Assembly: GCA_022827095.1 (NCBI GenBank)
Contig: JAJDTP010000016.1
Location: 62,001-126,000 of the forward strand
Direction: 5' to 3'
Origin: Dehalococcoidia bacterium
Lineage (GTDB): Bacteria; Chloroflexota; Dehalococcoidia; Lucifugimonadales; UBA3495
Length of the DNA stretch: 64,000 bases
In this document: positions 41,513 to 49,978 of the stretch, piece by piece
Numbering within the stretch: the first letter of the stretch is position 1
Layout: every line of letters starts with the position of its first letter
Program-made: the position numbers and the translations under genes
The notes under the pieces: generated by a model
Seen by the model: only the letters and a program-made list of their open reading frames with translations
Told to the model about the DNA's origin: nothing
Databases searched by the model: none

Positions 41513-42451
41513 CTACGCCGATTCCTCAATCGCCCGTTCGGCGAACTCGGGGCGCACTATGCTCTCGTAGGGATGGGGATCGCGGACGAGGCCGCCGGAG
41601 ATGAGGGCGTCGCGCATGCGGTCGAAACCGTGGCGGGTGATGGTCGGATCTGTGGCCCACACGCCGGCGTCCTTGTAACGTTGGACGCCCTCAGCGAGGG
41701 TTTCGCGGTCGTACTCAGGGAACACGGGGGCGATGCGGTCGGCGACGGCCTCGGCGGGGCTTTCGGCGACCCAGCGCTGGGCGCGGGCGTAGCCGTTGAC
41801 GAAGCGCTGCGCCGTCTCGGGGTTTTCGTTGAGCCAGGCCGGCGTAACCGCGAAGCTGCTGTAGCAGACGAATCCGCTCTCGTTACCCAGGGTGGCTGCG
41901 ATGTAGCCGGAGCCCTCGCGCACCAACTGGACCGCGAATGGGTTGGGAACCTGGAGGTAATCGGCGTCGCCGTTGCGGAAGCGGCCGAGCATTTCCTCGG
42001 CGGACAGGCCGCCCATCAGGTTCACGCTGGACGGGTCGACGCCGTGCCAGCGCATGGCGGCCTGGAGGGTGGTGTACGGCACCGGCGTGAAACCCACGGG
42101 GATCAGAGTGGAACCGGCCAACTCGGCCCAACGCCAACCGCCGGTGGGGCGCTTGGAAAGGAGGAAGAATCCGTCGCGCTGGTTGATCTCGGCGATGTGC
42201 AAAGGCGGGTCGGCGCTGCCGGCGTCGAGGTCCATGAAACTGCGGCTGATGCCGCTCTGAGTGATGTCGATGTCGCCGGCCTTTAGGAGGTCGGTGCTGG
42301 TCTGGCCGGCGGGTATGTGGGAGAAATCGACATCGATACCTTGTTCTTCGAGGAAGCCTCCTTCTACAGCAACATATATCGTTGTGTAGAACATGTTGCG
42401 GAAGGCTACGCGTAGCCGGATGCGGTCACCATTACCTTGCTGGGTCATCAT
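41513..42451 (-). CDS. NMT1/THI5-like substrate-binding protein
   Basis: A 312-residue binding protein of the NMT1/THI5 (SsuA/TauA-like) type: RVAFRNMFYTTIYVAVEGGFLEEQGIDVDF near the N-terminus, ITQSGISRSFMDLDAG, and later EEMLGRFRNGDADY. No signal peptide is seen, so it is either cytoplasmic or anchored another way. AGGAG lies 4 bases before ATG 42451. No permease or ATPase gene is adjacent. Could bind sulfonate, nitrate or a pyrimidine-like compound. Confidence 0.85.
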   Translation of the reverse strand: MMTQQGNGDRIRLRVAFRNMFYTTIYVAVEGGFLEEQGIDVDFSHIPAGQTSTDLLKAGDIDITQSGISRSFMDLDAGSADPPLHIAEINQRDGFFLLSKRPTGGWRWAELAGSTLIPVGFTPVPYTTLQAAMRWHGVDPSSVNLMGGLSAEEMLGRFRNGDADYLQVPNPFAVQLVREGSGYIAATLGNESGFVCYSSFAVTPAWLNENPETAQRFVNGYARAQRWVAESPAEAVADRIAPVFPEYDRETLAEGVQRYKDAGVWATDPTITRHGFDRMRDALISGGLVRDPHPYESIVRPEFAERAIEESA

Positions 42452-42512
42452 GTTCTCCTGTTGAATATCACACGTAACCGGTTTTGATTGAGAGAGACAC
42501 GGCTGATACCTC

Positions 42513-42544
42513 AACGAGATTGCCGCGCTGCGCTCGCAATGATA
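42513..42544. repeat. Repeat family R2, fragment
   Basis: A short fragment with AACGAGATTGCCGCG and GCGCTCGCAATGA, the right-hand arm of R2. It abuts the R1 copy that follows. Together they fill most of the 308-base gap between the binding-protein gene and the ABC exporter. Confidence 0.65.
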
Positions 42545-42712
42545 TAGGACTTACGCAGGCGAAAGCCTTTACACTCATCATTCCCGCGAAAGCGGGAATC
42601 CAGTGGCCGAAATCGTTAGCAGTTTTCCAGATTCGTTCACTATAAAGTCAATGGATTCCTGCTTTCGCAGGAATGACGGGTTTGTAATTTAACGAGCGTA
42701 ACTCCTATGACA
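42543..42712. repeat. Repeat family R1, copy with imperfect terminal inverted repeats
   Basis: Outer ends TATAGGACTTACGC and GCGTAACTCCTATGA are imperfect inverted repeats. Inner arms CATTCCCGCGAAAGCGGG and GATTCCTGCTTTCGCAGG are about 70 bases apart. About 170 bp, non-coding, MITE-like. Confidence 0.8.
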
Positions 42713-42759
42713 GCTTTGTCCGGCTGGACGGGCGCGAGCCGGTTAAGTAGTTTGACGGG

Positions 42760-44724
42760 TCATGCGGGCACGGGCAGGCGCAGGTTGCCGCCGGCCATTA
42801 CGGCCACGCCGTCCTCGCTGGTGTATTCGACGCGGCCGCCCTCGAACTGCTCGTCGTAAAGCTGAGCGTACAGGCCGCCCAATGCAAGCAATTCGTAATG
42901 GGTGCCCTGCTCCACGATGCGGCCGCGGTCGACGACGAAAATGACGTCGGCGGACATGATGGTGGAGAGGCGGTGAGCGATGGCGATGGTGGTGCGGCCC
43001 TGCATCAGCGGTTCCAGGGCGGCCTGCACGTAGCGCTCGCTGGTGGTGTCCAGGGACGAGGTGGCCTCGTCCAGGATGAGCAGGCGCGGGTCGTGCAGGA
43101 TGACACGGGCGATGGACAGGCGCTGACGCTCGCCGCCGGACAAGCGGTAGCCGCGTTCGCCGACCACGGTGTCGTAGCCGTCGGGGAACTCCATGACGCG
43201 GTCGTGGATGTAGGCTGCTTTGGCGGCCTCGTGCAACTCCCGCTCCGTGGCGTCGGGGTTGCCGTAGAGCAGGTTTTCGCGGATGGAGGCGTGGAAGAGG
43301 TAGCTATCCTGGGAGACGTAGCCGACGATGCGGGCGAGGCTCTCCAGCCGGATCCGCCGCACGTCGATCCCATCGATGCTAACCGTGCCCGAGGTGGAGT
43401 CGTACAGGCGCGGGATGAGGTAGGAGATGGTGGTCTTGCCGGCGCCGCTGGGGCCAACCAGGGCGGCCAACTGGCCGGGTTTCACGTCCAGGTCTACGCC
43501 GTCAAGGGCCCAGAATACCTGCCCGTCGTCCTCGATGTTGTAGCCGTCGGCCAACAGGGTGGCCGGATGGTAGTTCATGCGCACGTCGCGCAGCGCCACC
43601 GCGCCGGAGACCTTTTCGACGGGCAGGTCCACCGCGTCCGGCGCATCGACGATATCGGGCCGGATGTCCAGGTAGCCGAAGATGCGCTCGAACAGGGCCA
43701 GGGACGATTGCAGTTCCACGGAGGTGCGCAGCAGGGTGCTGATGGGGAAGTACAGGCGGGTCTGCAGGGTGGTGAAGGCGACGATGGTGCCGGCGGTGAT
43801 GCCCGTCTGGCCGATGCCGCCATACAGGATGTAGCCGGCCAACACGTACACCACCACCGGGGTCAGCGAGAAGAAGATCTGCATGCCGGCCCAGACGACC
43901 TGGCCGGTCATTTCGCGACGGATCTCCAGGTCGGACAGGCGCACGTTCTGGTCGTGGAAGCGGGTCACCTCGCGGTTCTGGGCGCCGAAGAGGCGGGTGA
44001 GCATGACGCCGGACACCGACAGGGTCTCCTGGGTGATGGCGGTCATCTCGGCGGTGGACTCCTGGACGCGGGCCGAGGCAGCGCGGCGGCGCTTGCCCAC
44101 CTTGTAGCTGAACACCGCGAAGATGGGCGTGATTCCAACGGCGACCAGGGTCAGTTCCCACGACAGCACGGCCATGGCGACCAGGGTGCTGATCAGGATG
44201 ACCACGTTGGACAGGATGCTGCTGACGGTGCCGGTGACCACGACGCGGATACCGGCCACGTCGTTGGAAACGCGGCTCTGGATCTCGCCGGTACGCTGGG
44301 AGGTGAAGAAGCCCAGGGACAGCGTTTGGAGATGCGAGTACAACCGGTCGCGCAGGTCGCGCATCACCCGCTGGCCCACCTGCTGGGTGAGCCAGGTTTG
44401 CAACACGCCCAGGCTGCCTGTCACCACGACCACCGCGGACATGGCGGCGGCCAGGGTCCAGAGCAGGTTCAGGTTGGGGCCGCCGTCCACGAAGAGGGCG
44501 GAGTCGAACACGACCCGGATCAGGACCGGGTTGACGACGCCGAGGCCGGCGGTAACCAGGATCAGCAGGCCGATGGCGAGGACGCGGGGCCAATAGGGCT
44601 GGAACGCCTGGGCGATACGCCGGTTGAGGTGGGCTACCCGACGGCTGGGGCGGTCGCGATTGGAGCTCGCGGCCCGCCGGAAACCCTGGGGCATGTTTTC
44701 ACGCACGGGTCGCAACGCAGTCAC
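42760..44724 (-). CDS. ABC exporter with fused transmembrane and ATPase domains (MsbA/LmrA-like)
   Basis: A 654-residue half-transporter. Six hydrophobic spans occupy residues 35-340 (TMD), and the ATPase domain has Walker A VGPSGAGKTT, signature LSGGERQRLS, Walker B LLILDEATSSLD and a switch His in IAIAHRL. It acts as a homodimer exporting lipids or hydrophobic drugs. Not linked to obvious partner genes. Confidence 0.95.
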   Translation of the reverse strand: MTALRPVRENMPQGFRRAASSNRDRPSRRVAHLNRRIAQAFQPYWPRVLAIGLLILVTAGLGVVNPVLIRVVFDSALFVDGGPNLNLLWTLAAAMSAVVVVTGSLGVLQTWLTQQVGQRVMRDLRDRLYSHLQTLSLGFFTSQRTGEIQSRVSNDVAGIRVVVTGTVSSILSNVVILISTLVAMAVLSWELTLVAVGITPIFAVFSYKVGKRRRAASARVQESTAEMTAITQETLSVSGVMLTRLFGAQNREVTRFHDQNVRLSDLEIRREMTGQVVWAGMQIFFSLTPVVVYVLAGYILYGGIGQTGITAGTIVAFTTLQTRLYFPISTLLRTSVELQSSLALFERIFGYLDIRPDIVDAPDAVDLPVEKVSGAVALRDVRMNYHPATLLADGYNIEDDGQVFWALDGVDLDVKPGQLAALVGPSGAGKTTISYLIPRLYDSTSGTVSIDGIDVRRIRLESLARIVGYVSQDSYLFHASIRENLLYGNPDATERELHEAAKAAYIHDRVMEFPDGYDTVVGERGYRLSGGERQRLSIARVILHDPRLLILDEATSSLDTTSERYVQAALEPLMQGRTTIAIAHRLSTIMSADVIFVVDRGRIVEQGTHYELLALGGLYAQLYDEQFEGGRVEYTSEDGVAVMAGGNLRLPVPA

Positions 44725-44725
44725 C

Positions 44726-44810
44726 CGTCATTGCGAGCGAAGCGCGGTAATCTCGTCAGCGCAGCAGTCATCGCTACGGGAACGAGATTGCCGCTTCGCT
44801 ACGTTCCTTG
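44726..44810. repeat. Repeat family R2, copy
   Basis: Starts CGTCATTGCGAGCGAAGCGC and continues to GAGATTGCCGCTTCGCTACG, with an internal inverted arrangement. Non-coding, between the ABC exporter and an LLM gene. Confidence 0.75.
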
Positions 44811-44833
44811 TTATATCAATATACGATTGCGCA

Positions 44834-45718
44834 TCACCCCATGGCTTCTTTCAGACGGCGGATGGCGTCGATATGCGCGTCGGGAGAGGTCGCGCCGCGC
44901 AGGCCGGCGGCCATGTGCGTCGCGCCGATCTCCTCCCAGGACTTCAGCTCGGTGAGCCAGTCCTCGGGGTTGTTGTCGGCGGTGATGGTGATGCGGCCCT
45001 CGAAGCCTACTTCGGACGGATCACGGCCGGCGGCCTCGGCCTGGGCACGGATGCGACCCAGGATCGCCTGACCGTTGGAGTCGGGCGCGAACATGGGGAA
45101 GTATCCGTCGGCGAGACGGCCGATGCGCCGGATGGCAGCGTTGGGCGGCGTTGGCGACGTGCTGCGGCCGGCGCCGATCCAGATGGGGATGGGTCGCTGC
45201 ACGGGCAGCGGGTTGATGCCGGCGTGGGTGATGTCGTGGTACTTGCCGTGGAAGTCGATGACGTCCTCGGTCCAAAGCTGGCGGAGAACCTCGATCTGCT
45301 CGTCGCAGCGGCTGCCCCGGGTGGCGAAGTCCACGCCCAGCGCCTCGTACTCCACCGAGTTCCAGCCCACGCCGATGCCCAGCCGGACCCGCCCGCCGGA
45401 GAGCACGTCGACCTCGGCCGCCTGCTTGGCGACCAGGGCAGTCTGCCGCTGGGGCAGGATCAGGATGCCGGTGGTCAGGCCGATCTTCTTGGTGACGGCG
45501 GCCAGGTAGGCCATCAGGGTGAAGGGCTCGTGGATGTAAGACTCGTGCGAGTAGGGAAAATGCGGCACCTCCGGATGCTTCTCCGGCACGGCGCCGAGCA
45601 CGTGGTCGAGGATGCGCACGTGGGCATAGCCCAGGTCCTCGGCGGCCTGGATGTAGTCACGCAACGCGCCGAAGTCGTCGCCGATCTCAACAATGGGAAC
45701 CGAAACGCCAATCTCCAT
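44834..45718 (-). CDS. LLM-class flavin oxidoreductase 4
   Basis: A 294-residue luciferase-family enzyme from ATG 45718, which has GGGAGG upstream; the longer frame to 45811 adds an unlikely leader. Blocks: MEIGVSVPIVEIG, the long DHVLGAVPEKHPEVPHFPYSH insert, LTTGILILPQRQTALVAKQAAEVDVLSGGRVRLGIGVGWN, and PIPIWIGAGRS. This form (with DHV and the GVGWN turn) is common in F420-dependent enzymes. Confidence 0.92.
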   Translation of the reverse strand: MEIGVSVPIVEIGDDFGALRDYIQAAEDLGYAHVRILDHVLGAVPEKHPEVPHFPYSHESYIHEPFTLMAYLAAVTKKIGLTTGILILPQRQTALVAKQAAEVDVLSGGRVRLGIGVGWNSVEYEALGVDFATRGSRCDEQIEVLRQLWTEDVIDFHGKYHDITHAGINPLPVQRPIPIWIGAGRSTSPTPPNAAIRRIGRLADGYFPMFAPDSNGQAILGRIRAQAEAAGRDPSEVGFEGRITITADNNPEDWLTELKSWEEIGATHMAAGLRGATSPDAHIDAIRRLKEAMG

Positions 45719-45743
45719 GGTGAACCTCCCGTTAAATGCAACA

Positions 45744-45771
45744 GCCCCGCCATCGGAGCGATGGTTGGGGC
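45744..45771 (-). terminator. Hairpin between a small gene and LLM 4
   Basis: An imperfect inverted repeat, GCCCC / GGGGC outside and CCATCG / CGATGG inside around GAG. It lies 40 bases after the stop of the gene at 45812 and 26 bases before the start of LLM 4 on the same strand, so it could end the first transcript or sit in the leader of the second. No strong U-tract follows. Confidence 0.35.
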
Positions 45772-45811
45772 CATTATAGCGGGTGGCGTGGTCCGGGGTA
45801 GGCGTGGGCAA

Positions 45812-46081
45812 TCAGCTCGCATTTGCCGGCCAACAGAATCCCTCCAAGGCGGGCCTCTTACCCGTACTCCGTACCACTGCTATGACATCTATGACGTGAC
45901 CGCATCTGAGATGGCCTGCGCTCTCAGGCTCCATCAGAATGAGGTCGCACCAAACGCTGGTGGAAAGGACTTTGACATCAATGGTTGTACCCTTGGTAGA
46001 TTCCTGTAGACCGTTGAGACCCACGGCGCATTCCAATCGTACAAGGTTGCCAATTTCAAAGTTTGGTTGTATCGTTGGCAC
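45812..46081 (-). CDS. Small hypothetical protein
   Basis: An 89-residue protein from GTG 46081, which has AAGGAG six bases upstream. Contains GNLVRLECAVGLNG and VWCDLILMEPES, probably beta-rich; the start and the beta pattern recall small SH3-like domains. Unknown function. Confidence 0.55.
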   Translation of the reverse strand: MPTIQPNFEIGNLVRLECAVGLNGLQESTKGTTIDVKVLSTSVWCDLILMEPESAGHLRCGHVIDVIAVVRSTGKRPALEGFCWPANAS

Positions 46082-46280
46082 GATGTTCTCCTTCTTTCTG
46101 GCGTGAAAAGCGCGCTAGATGCGGCTTGGTCGTTTTGGGAGGATGTTCGCCCCGGCTGGAGGTCGTAGTCGAGCTGGGGCTTTTCTTGTGCGTGGAGGAC
46201 TGCGCATTACCTGCCCACCCCCCCCGTTCTGCCTGCTGTGCATGTTATCACCACTGTCGTTTGGCGTGTCAACTGGAATC

Positions 46281-46309
46281 TTGTGTCGTTTTGTGGCATT
46301 TCGACACAA
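46281..46309. promoter_or_regulatory. Perfect 8-bp inverted repeat, operator- or hairpin-like
   Basis: TTGTGTCG and CGACACAA are perfect inverted repeats around a 13-base centre, in the 240-base gap between the small gene and the HARE-HTH gene. Just beside it TGCTGCC and GGCAGCA flank the HARE-HTH stop. Either could be an operator or part of a terminator; no distinction is possible from sequence. Confidence 0.3.
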
Positions 46310-46321
46310 TATGCTGCCGTG

Positions 46322-46888
46322 CTATGGCAGCACTTCTCTGGTGTCTGGTGTCAGCCTGTACATGCCGCTGCCAACTCTCTGGAAACGGGGGTCTCTGCTG
46401 AACCTTGCCAGCAACACCGCCGCCGGGTCTTTGCCGATTACGGAAATTCCCATTTCCGTCACCTTTTCGTAGATTTGACGGTAGTGCAAGGGGCGTCCAT
46501 GCTGACGCAACACCTCCAAGGTTGCCTCTACCGACTCTGCCAACGCAGGTGAGCGTCGTGTCTCTTCCAAATCTAAGTCGTCTGAACCAGGCTCAACCGG
46601 GTCTTCGGTCTGGCTCGGAGTGCTGGCTGCCGTATCTGGTGTAGAGGAGAAAGTTGCTTCGCCGTCATGGTCTAGCAGGCTATCCAAGGCTGCCACTTCC
46701 TTGATAAGCCTTTCCCGCTGCACTTGGAGTTCTGCTATCTTGGCCTCAACTCTTTCCAGATTGCTTACACGCCATCGGCGCGCCTCTGTGAAAGTCAACA
46801 GCTCCGTATCCTGAGGGCACTCGTCAGGTGATACGTTGCTCCCAGCCTCGAATCCCTCAATAGATTCGGTGGCAAGCCAATCGGTCAT
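46322..46888 (-). CDS. HARE-HTH domain protein
   Basis: A 188-residue protein with three parts: an acidic N-terminus, a coiled-coil segment at about 45-75 (SNLERVEAKIAELQVQRERLIKEV), and a C-terminal HARE-HTH winged-helix domain (TLEVLRQHGRPLHYRQIYEKVTEMG, then DPRFQRVGSGMYRL). HARE-HTH occurs in RNA polymerase delta, restriction and chromatin proteins and is thought to bind DNA. The region is lower in GC than the flanks. Possibly a regulator or an orphan restriction-linked subunit. Confidence 0.78.
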   Translation of the reverse strand: MTDWLATESIEGFEAGSNVSPDECPQDTELLTFTEARRWRVSNLERVEAKIAELQVQRERLIKEVAALDSLLDHDGEATFSSTPDTAASTPSQTEDPVEPGSDDLDLEETRRSPALAESVEATLEVLRQHGRPLHYRQIYEKVTEMGISVIGKDPAAVLLARFSRDPRFQRVGSGMYRLTPDTREVLP

Positions 46889-47009
46889 TGCGTCACCCAC
46901 CTGTTGTCTTGTCGTGTTCGCAGTTGGCCTGTACGAGGCTCACACCGGCATTATATAGCACAGAGTAGGCAGTACGCAACAGCAACTGCGGACGGTCTGT
47001 CGCAAGCGC

Positions 47010-47270
47010 TCATTCCTGAAACCGCTCTGGTATCCGGCCGCGACGCCGGCGGGCTTCGTCAAACTCGGCGCGGGTGAGGCCAATCTGCACGAGGATGGAA
47101 CCCATAGTCACCGGGTCAACGTCGCCGCGGTGTCTGGGTACAAAAGTTGCCAACCCCAACCTTTGGTGTCGGAAGACCGTATGGTTGCCGCCTTCAGACT
47201 CGCTGAAATTGAGCCGGCGCAAAAGCCTAATGACTTCTCGCGCATTGACGCCGGGAATATACGGCGGCAT
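47010..47270 (-). CDS. hicA: HicA-like toxin, pair 1
   Basis: An 86-residue HicA-fold protein: MPPYIPGVNAREVIRLLRRLNF, then the catalytic-type segment EGGNHTVFRH, and TMGSILVQIGLTRAEF. HicA is a double-stranded-RNA-binding-fold mRNA interferase; the His in GGNH is the expected catalytic residue. The C-terminal RRRRGRIPERFQE is an extra basic tail shared with pair 2. Gene order on this strand is hicB then hicA. Confidence 0.85.
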   Translation of the reverse strand: MPPYIPGVNAREVIRLLRRLNFSESEGGNHTVFRHQRLGLATFVPRHRGDVDPVTMGSILVQIGLTRAEFDEARRRRGRIPERFQE

Positions 47271-47274
47271 CGAG

Positions 47275-47604
47275 TTATCCCGCCGACACCGGCGGGCTTA
47301 TCAGCTGCGGCGCAACCTGGTGAATCTCGTATTCCCAGCCGTCGCGATCGCATTCCGCAACCAGTTCGGCGATTTTGGCTTTTCCCAACTGGCGCAGTTC
47401 CGTGCGACGCGGTTCAATGTCGTCGCCGGGCAGCGGGTACATCAGGCCCATCGCCATGGCGTCGGCGATCATCGCCAGCGCGTCCTGCTGGTCGGTGCCC
47501 TGGGATACCGCGCCGGGGATGCCGGGGCAAAGCGCCGCGTAACCGACGCCGGAGTAGATGAGGATGACATCGTACAGGTCGTTGCTGTCGTTTGTGTTTG
47601 TCAT
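47275..47604 (-). CDS. hicB: HicB-like antitoxin, pair 1
   Basis: A 109-residue HicB-fold protein: YDVILIYSGVGYAALCPGIPGAVSQGTDQQDALAMIADAM is the defining degenerate RNase-H-like fold. The C-terminal part is a helix followed by an extended stretch, with no clear RHH or HTH. Starts at ATG 47604 with AAGGAG upstream. 4 bases separate it from its toxin. Confidence 0.85.
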   Translation of the reverse strand: MTNTNDSNDLYDVILIYSGVGYAALCPGIPGAVSQGTDQQDALAMIADAMAMGLMYPLPGDDIEPRRTELRQLGKAKIAELVAECDRDGWEYEIHQVAPQLISPPVSAG

Positions 47605-47635
47605 TGTCGCTCCTTCTCATCCCCGCGACGGGCGC

Positions 47636-47896
47636 TCATTCGTGGAACCGCTCCGGTATCCGGCCCCGACGCCGGCGAACCTCGTCGAACTCGGCGAGGG
47701 TGAGGCCAATCTGAATGAGGATACCTCCGACTGTCCGGGGAGACACATCGCCACTGTGCCGTGGTATTTCCGTAATCAGTCCCAATCGCCGATGGCGAAA
47801 AACGGTATGGCCGCCGCCCTCGGACTCACCGAAATTAAACCGTCGTAAGATCCGCACCAGTTCCCGTCGACTTACCCCCGGTATGTACGGCGGCAT
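47636..47896 (-). CDS. hicA: HicA-like toxin, pair 2
   Basis: An 86-residue paralogue of the pair 1 toxin, sharing MPPYIPGV at the start, the central GGGHTVFRHRRLG and the terminal RRRRGRIPERF tail. The catalytic His is present. It follows hicB of pair 2 by only 3 bases. Confidence 0.85.
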   Translation of the reverse strand: MPPYIPGVSRRELVRILRRFNFGESEGGGHTVFRHRRLGLITEIPRHSGDVSPRTVGGILIQIGLTLAEFDEVRRRRGRIPERFHE

Positions 47897-47899
47897 AGG

Positions 47900-48235
47900 C
47901 TATCCAGTCTCAACCAGTGGATACATCAGCTTCGGGGAGACCTCGCAGACGTAATACTCCAGGCCCTCTTCCTCGCATTCCGCCACCAGTTCCGCGATTT
48001 TGGCCTTCCCTATTTCACGTAGTTCTGCCTGACGCTCCGGGATGTCATCTCCCGGCAATGGGTACATTTGCGCCATGGCCATGGCGTCGGCAATCATTAC
48101 CAACGCCTCCTCCTGATCCTTGCCTTGAGAAATGGCGCCTGGGATGCCGGGGCAGAGGACGGCAAAGTCGTCGTCCGATTCGATGAGGATGACTTCGTAA
48201 AGGTTGTTGTCTTGTTTTGCCGTTGGCATAGCCAC
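47900..48235 (-). CDS. hicB: HicB-like antitoxin, pair 2
   Basis: A 111-residue paralogue of the pair 1 antitoxin: YEVILIESDDDFAVLCPGIPGAISQGKDQEEALVMIADAM. It retains the family fold. The gene lies 1 base after the pair 3 toxin stop and 3 bases before its own toxin. Confidence 0.85.
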   Translation of the reverse strand: MAMPTAKQDNNLYEVILIESDDDFAVLCPGIPGAISQGKDQEEALVMIADAMAMAQMYPLPGDDIPERQAELREIGKAKIAELVAECEEEGLEYYVCEVSPKLMYPLVETG

Positions 48236-48236
48236 C

Positions 48237-48449
48237 TCAGTAAAGCTCCTCGAACTGTTCGCGGGTCAGCCCGGCCCTGCGGGCTATTCGGTACATTGTG
48301 AAGGAGTTGATCGGATTTTGGCGCGGGATTTCCAAACGGGTTGCGCCATCGGACATTATGATATGACCGCTTTGGCGAATTACCGAATAGCCGATTTTCT
48401 CAAATGCCGCCACCACGCGCCGGTGGTTTTTGCCCGGTATTGCCGGCAC
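48237..48449 (-). CDS. hicA: HicA-like toxin, pair 3
   Basis: A 70-residue, shorter HicA of a different subtype: MPAIPGKNHRRVVAAFEKIGYSVIRQSGHIIMSDG, with the His in SGH. GTG 48449 is the likely start. It lacks the basic tail of pairs 1 and 2. Its hicB precedes it by 2 bases. Confidence 0.8.
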   Translation of the reverse strand: MPAIPGKNHRRVVAAFEKIGYSVIRQSGHIIMSDGATRLEIPRQNPINSFTMYRIARRAGLTREQFEELY

Positions 48450-48451
48450 GG

Positions 48452-48805
48452 CTATTGCCCCGAATATGGAGCGGGCGTGACTACCGCTTCCGCGGTTGGG
48501 AACCCGGCCGCCATCAGCTCTTGGTAGTAGCTGACGACTTCATCGTAAGCGGCCCCCCTCGCCGGCTTCACGCCATCGACCAACGCTTCGTAGATGGCGT
48601 CGGCAATCATGTCCAGCGCATCCTGCGGGTCACGGCCGGCGCTGCACACGTCCATGGACGGGCAGAAAACTGCCCAAGGATTGCCGGGGCTGTCGCCGCT
48701 GGTGTCGCATACCAGCAAAACTTCGTAGCCTTGGGCCGGCCATTCGCCGGCAGCCCATTCCGCTGCCAGGGATTCGTCCGCTCGGGTTAGCAATGCCAGC
48801 GCCAT
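48452..48805 (-). CDS. hicB: HicB-like antitoxin, pair 3
   Basis: A 117-residue HicB-like protein. The core YEVLLVCDTSGDSPGNPWAVFCPSMDVCSAGRDPQDALDMIADAI matches the family but with an insertion, and the N-terminal 25 residues are extra. It is the first gene of the three-pair array and may carry the common promoter, since no clear gaps separate the later genes. Confidence 0.78.
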   Translation of the reverse strand: MALALLTRADESLAAEWAAGEWPAQGYEVLLVCDTSGDSPGNPWAVFCPSMDVCSAGRDPQDALDMIADAIYEALVDGVKPARGAAYDEVVSYYQELMAAGFPTAEAVVTPAPYSGQ

Positions 48806-48848
48806 GATGTCACCTCGCTCTTGGACGATGATAGCATCGCTGCTCTTG

Positions 48849-49664
48849 TCAGATCATGAAGTTCATCTCGCTGACGATGCGTTCGCCCAGCGCCTGGTCA
48901 CCCTCGATGGCTACCGAGCCGTTGCTGAGAACGTGCTCCGCCGTCCAGCGGCCGGTGCCCAGGGCGTTGAAGGGTTCGAGGCCCATGGTGAGCTTCACCG
49001 TGGGAGAGGCGGGGGCGGCGTCCATACGGTGGGCGCGGCCGGCGTCCATGTTCAGGGCGATGGTACTGCCGACCTCGCCGGTGATCTCGAAGACCACGGT
49101 GGCGCCGTCGTCGGGCCTGACCTTGCGGCCCACCACGAAGGGCATGGCCATCGCGGTGCGGCCGTAGGCGTGCTGCGCCACCGGGCCGCCCAGATGGCCG
49201 GGGATGGCAAGGGTCCGGCGCATGTCCTGTTCGTGGACCCAGGCGTCGTAGATGCGGATAGCCAGGAGATCGGTGTAGGGGCCGCTGCCCAGTGGGTTGG
49301 GCGTGTCGGCGGCGAAGTCGGCCTCGGTCATGGCGCGCAGGACGTTCAGGCGCTCAGCGGTGACCTCACGGAACTCGGCCAGCACCTCGGCGCCGCTGAA
49401 CTGGCGACGATAGTCGACCAGCACCTCGTTGCCCTGCCCGACCTCGTTGCGCACGTGGGAAGTGTCCGCCGGTTCGTGGGCCGGCGCGGGGCGGCCCAGC
49501 AGACGACACTCGCTGCCCACCAGGTGCGAGACCTGGTCCTGCACCGACCAGCCGGGGCACTCGGTGGGCAAGGACCACTGGTCCTGGGTCAAACCGCCGC
49601 ACAGCCCGTCAATGGACTTCCACACCGCTTCCATGAGATCAACCATCTGTTGGGACATCTTCAA
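48849..49664 (-). CDS. DinB/MDMPI-like protein (maleylpyruvate isomerase family)
   Basis: A 271-residue protein. The N-terminal domain is a DinB-like four-helix bundle of the mycothiol-dependent maleylpyruvate isomerase (MDMPI) type: WSLPTECPGWSVQDQVSHLVGSE (metal His), and DAWVHEQDMRR (second metal His). The C-terminal domain is the usual MDMPI C-terminal/SCP2-like part. These enzymes bind a metal and often a small thiol; the reaction is unknown here. Not mycothiol-linked by context. Confidence 0.85.
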   Translation of the reverse strand: MKMSQQMVDLMEAVWKSIDGLCGGLTQDQWSLPTECPGWSVQDQVSHLVGSECRLLGRPAPAHEPADTSHVRNEVGQGNEVLVDYRRQFSGAEVLAEFREVTAERLNVLRAMTEADFAADTPNPLGSGPYTDLLAIRIYDAWVHEQDMRRTLAIPGHLGGPVAQHAYGRTAMAMPFVVGRKVRPDDGATVVFEITGEVGSTIALNMDAGRAHRMDAAPASPTVKLTMGLEPFNALGTGRWTAEHVLSNGSVAIEGDQALGERIVSEMNFMI

Positions 49665-49745
49665 CTGCTCCGTGAAAAGAATTTCGCGCCAGCGGCGCGT
49701 TTTTTTGAAAATCTACAGCACGCTGCCGTGCGATTTGCGCGACCA

Positions 49746-49973
49746 TTATCGCACCCAGCGGCACTCCGGCAGGTGGCCGCGATACCCACGGTCGGGACAG
49801 GTGCAGGGTATGTCGTCGCGCTTATGGTAGCCGAGGGACGTCAGCCACCCGTCGAACCCGGGGTAGAACCCGTAGCCCTCGTCGATGGAGCGGTAGCCGG
49901 CGCGCAGGGCGGCGAGGATCTCGTCGGCCTGCGGGACGGTCAGGTCGGCGTCCACGGTGTTTGCGCTGGTCAT
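49746..49973 (-). CDS. Small Cys-containing protein
   Basis: A 75-residue protein with DEILAALRAGYRSIDEGYGFYPGFDGWLTS and, at the C-terminus, CTCPDRGYRGHLPEC, which could bind zinc. It lies next to another tiny gene and the Rieske oxygenase subunits on the same strand and may belong to that operon. Unknown function. Confidence 0.6.
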   Translation of the reverse strand: MTSANTVDADLTVPQADEILAALRAGYRSIDEGYGFYPGFDGWLTSLGYHKRDDIPCTCPDRGYRGHLPECRWVR

Positions 49974-49978
49974 GGCCG

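Noticed and set aside
42898-44955. 685-codon open frame on the plus strand
   Set aside because: It is antisense to the ABC exporter, with Gly/Asp/His-rich composition typical of the shadow of a GC-rich gene; the minus-strand gene has all ABC motifs.
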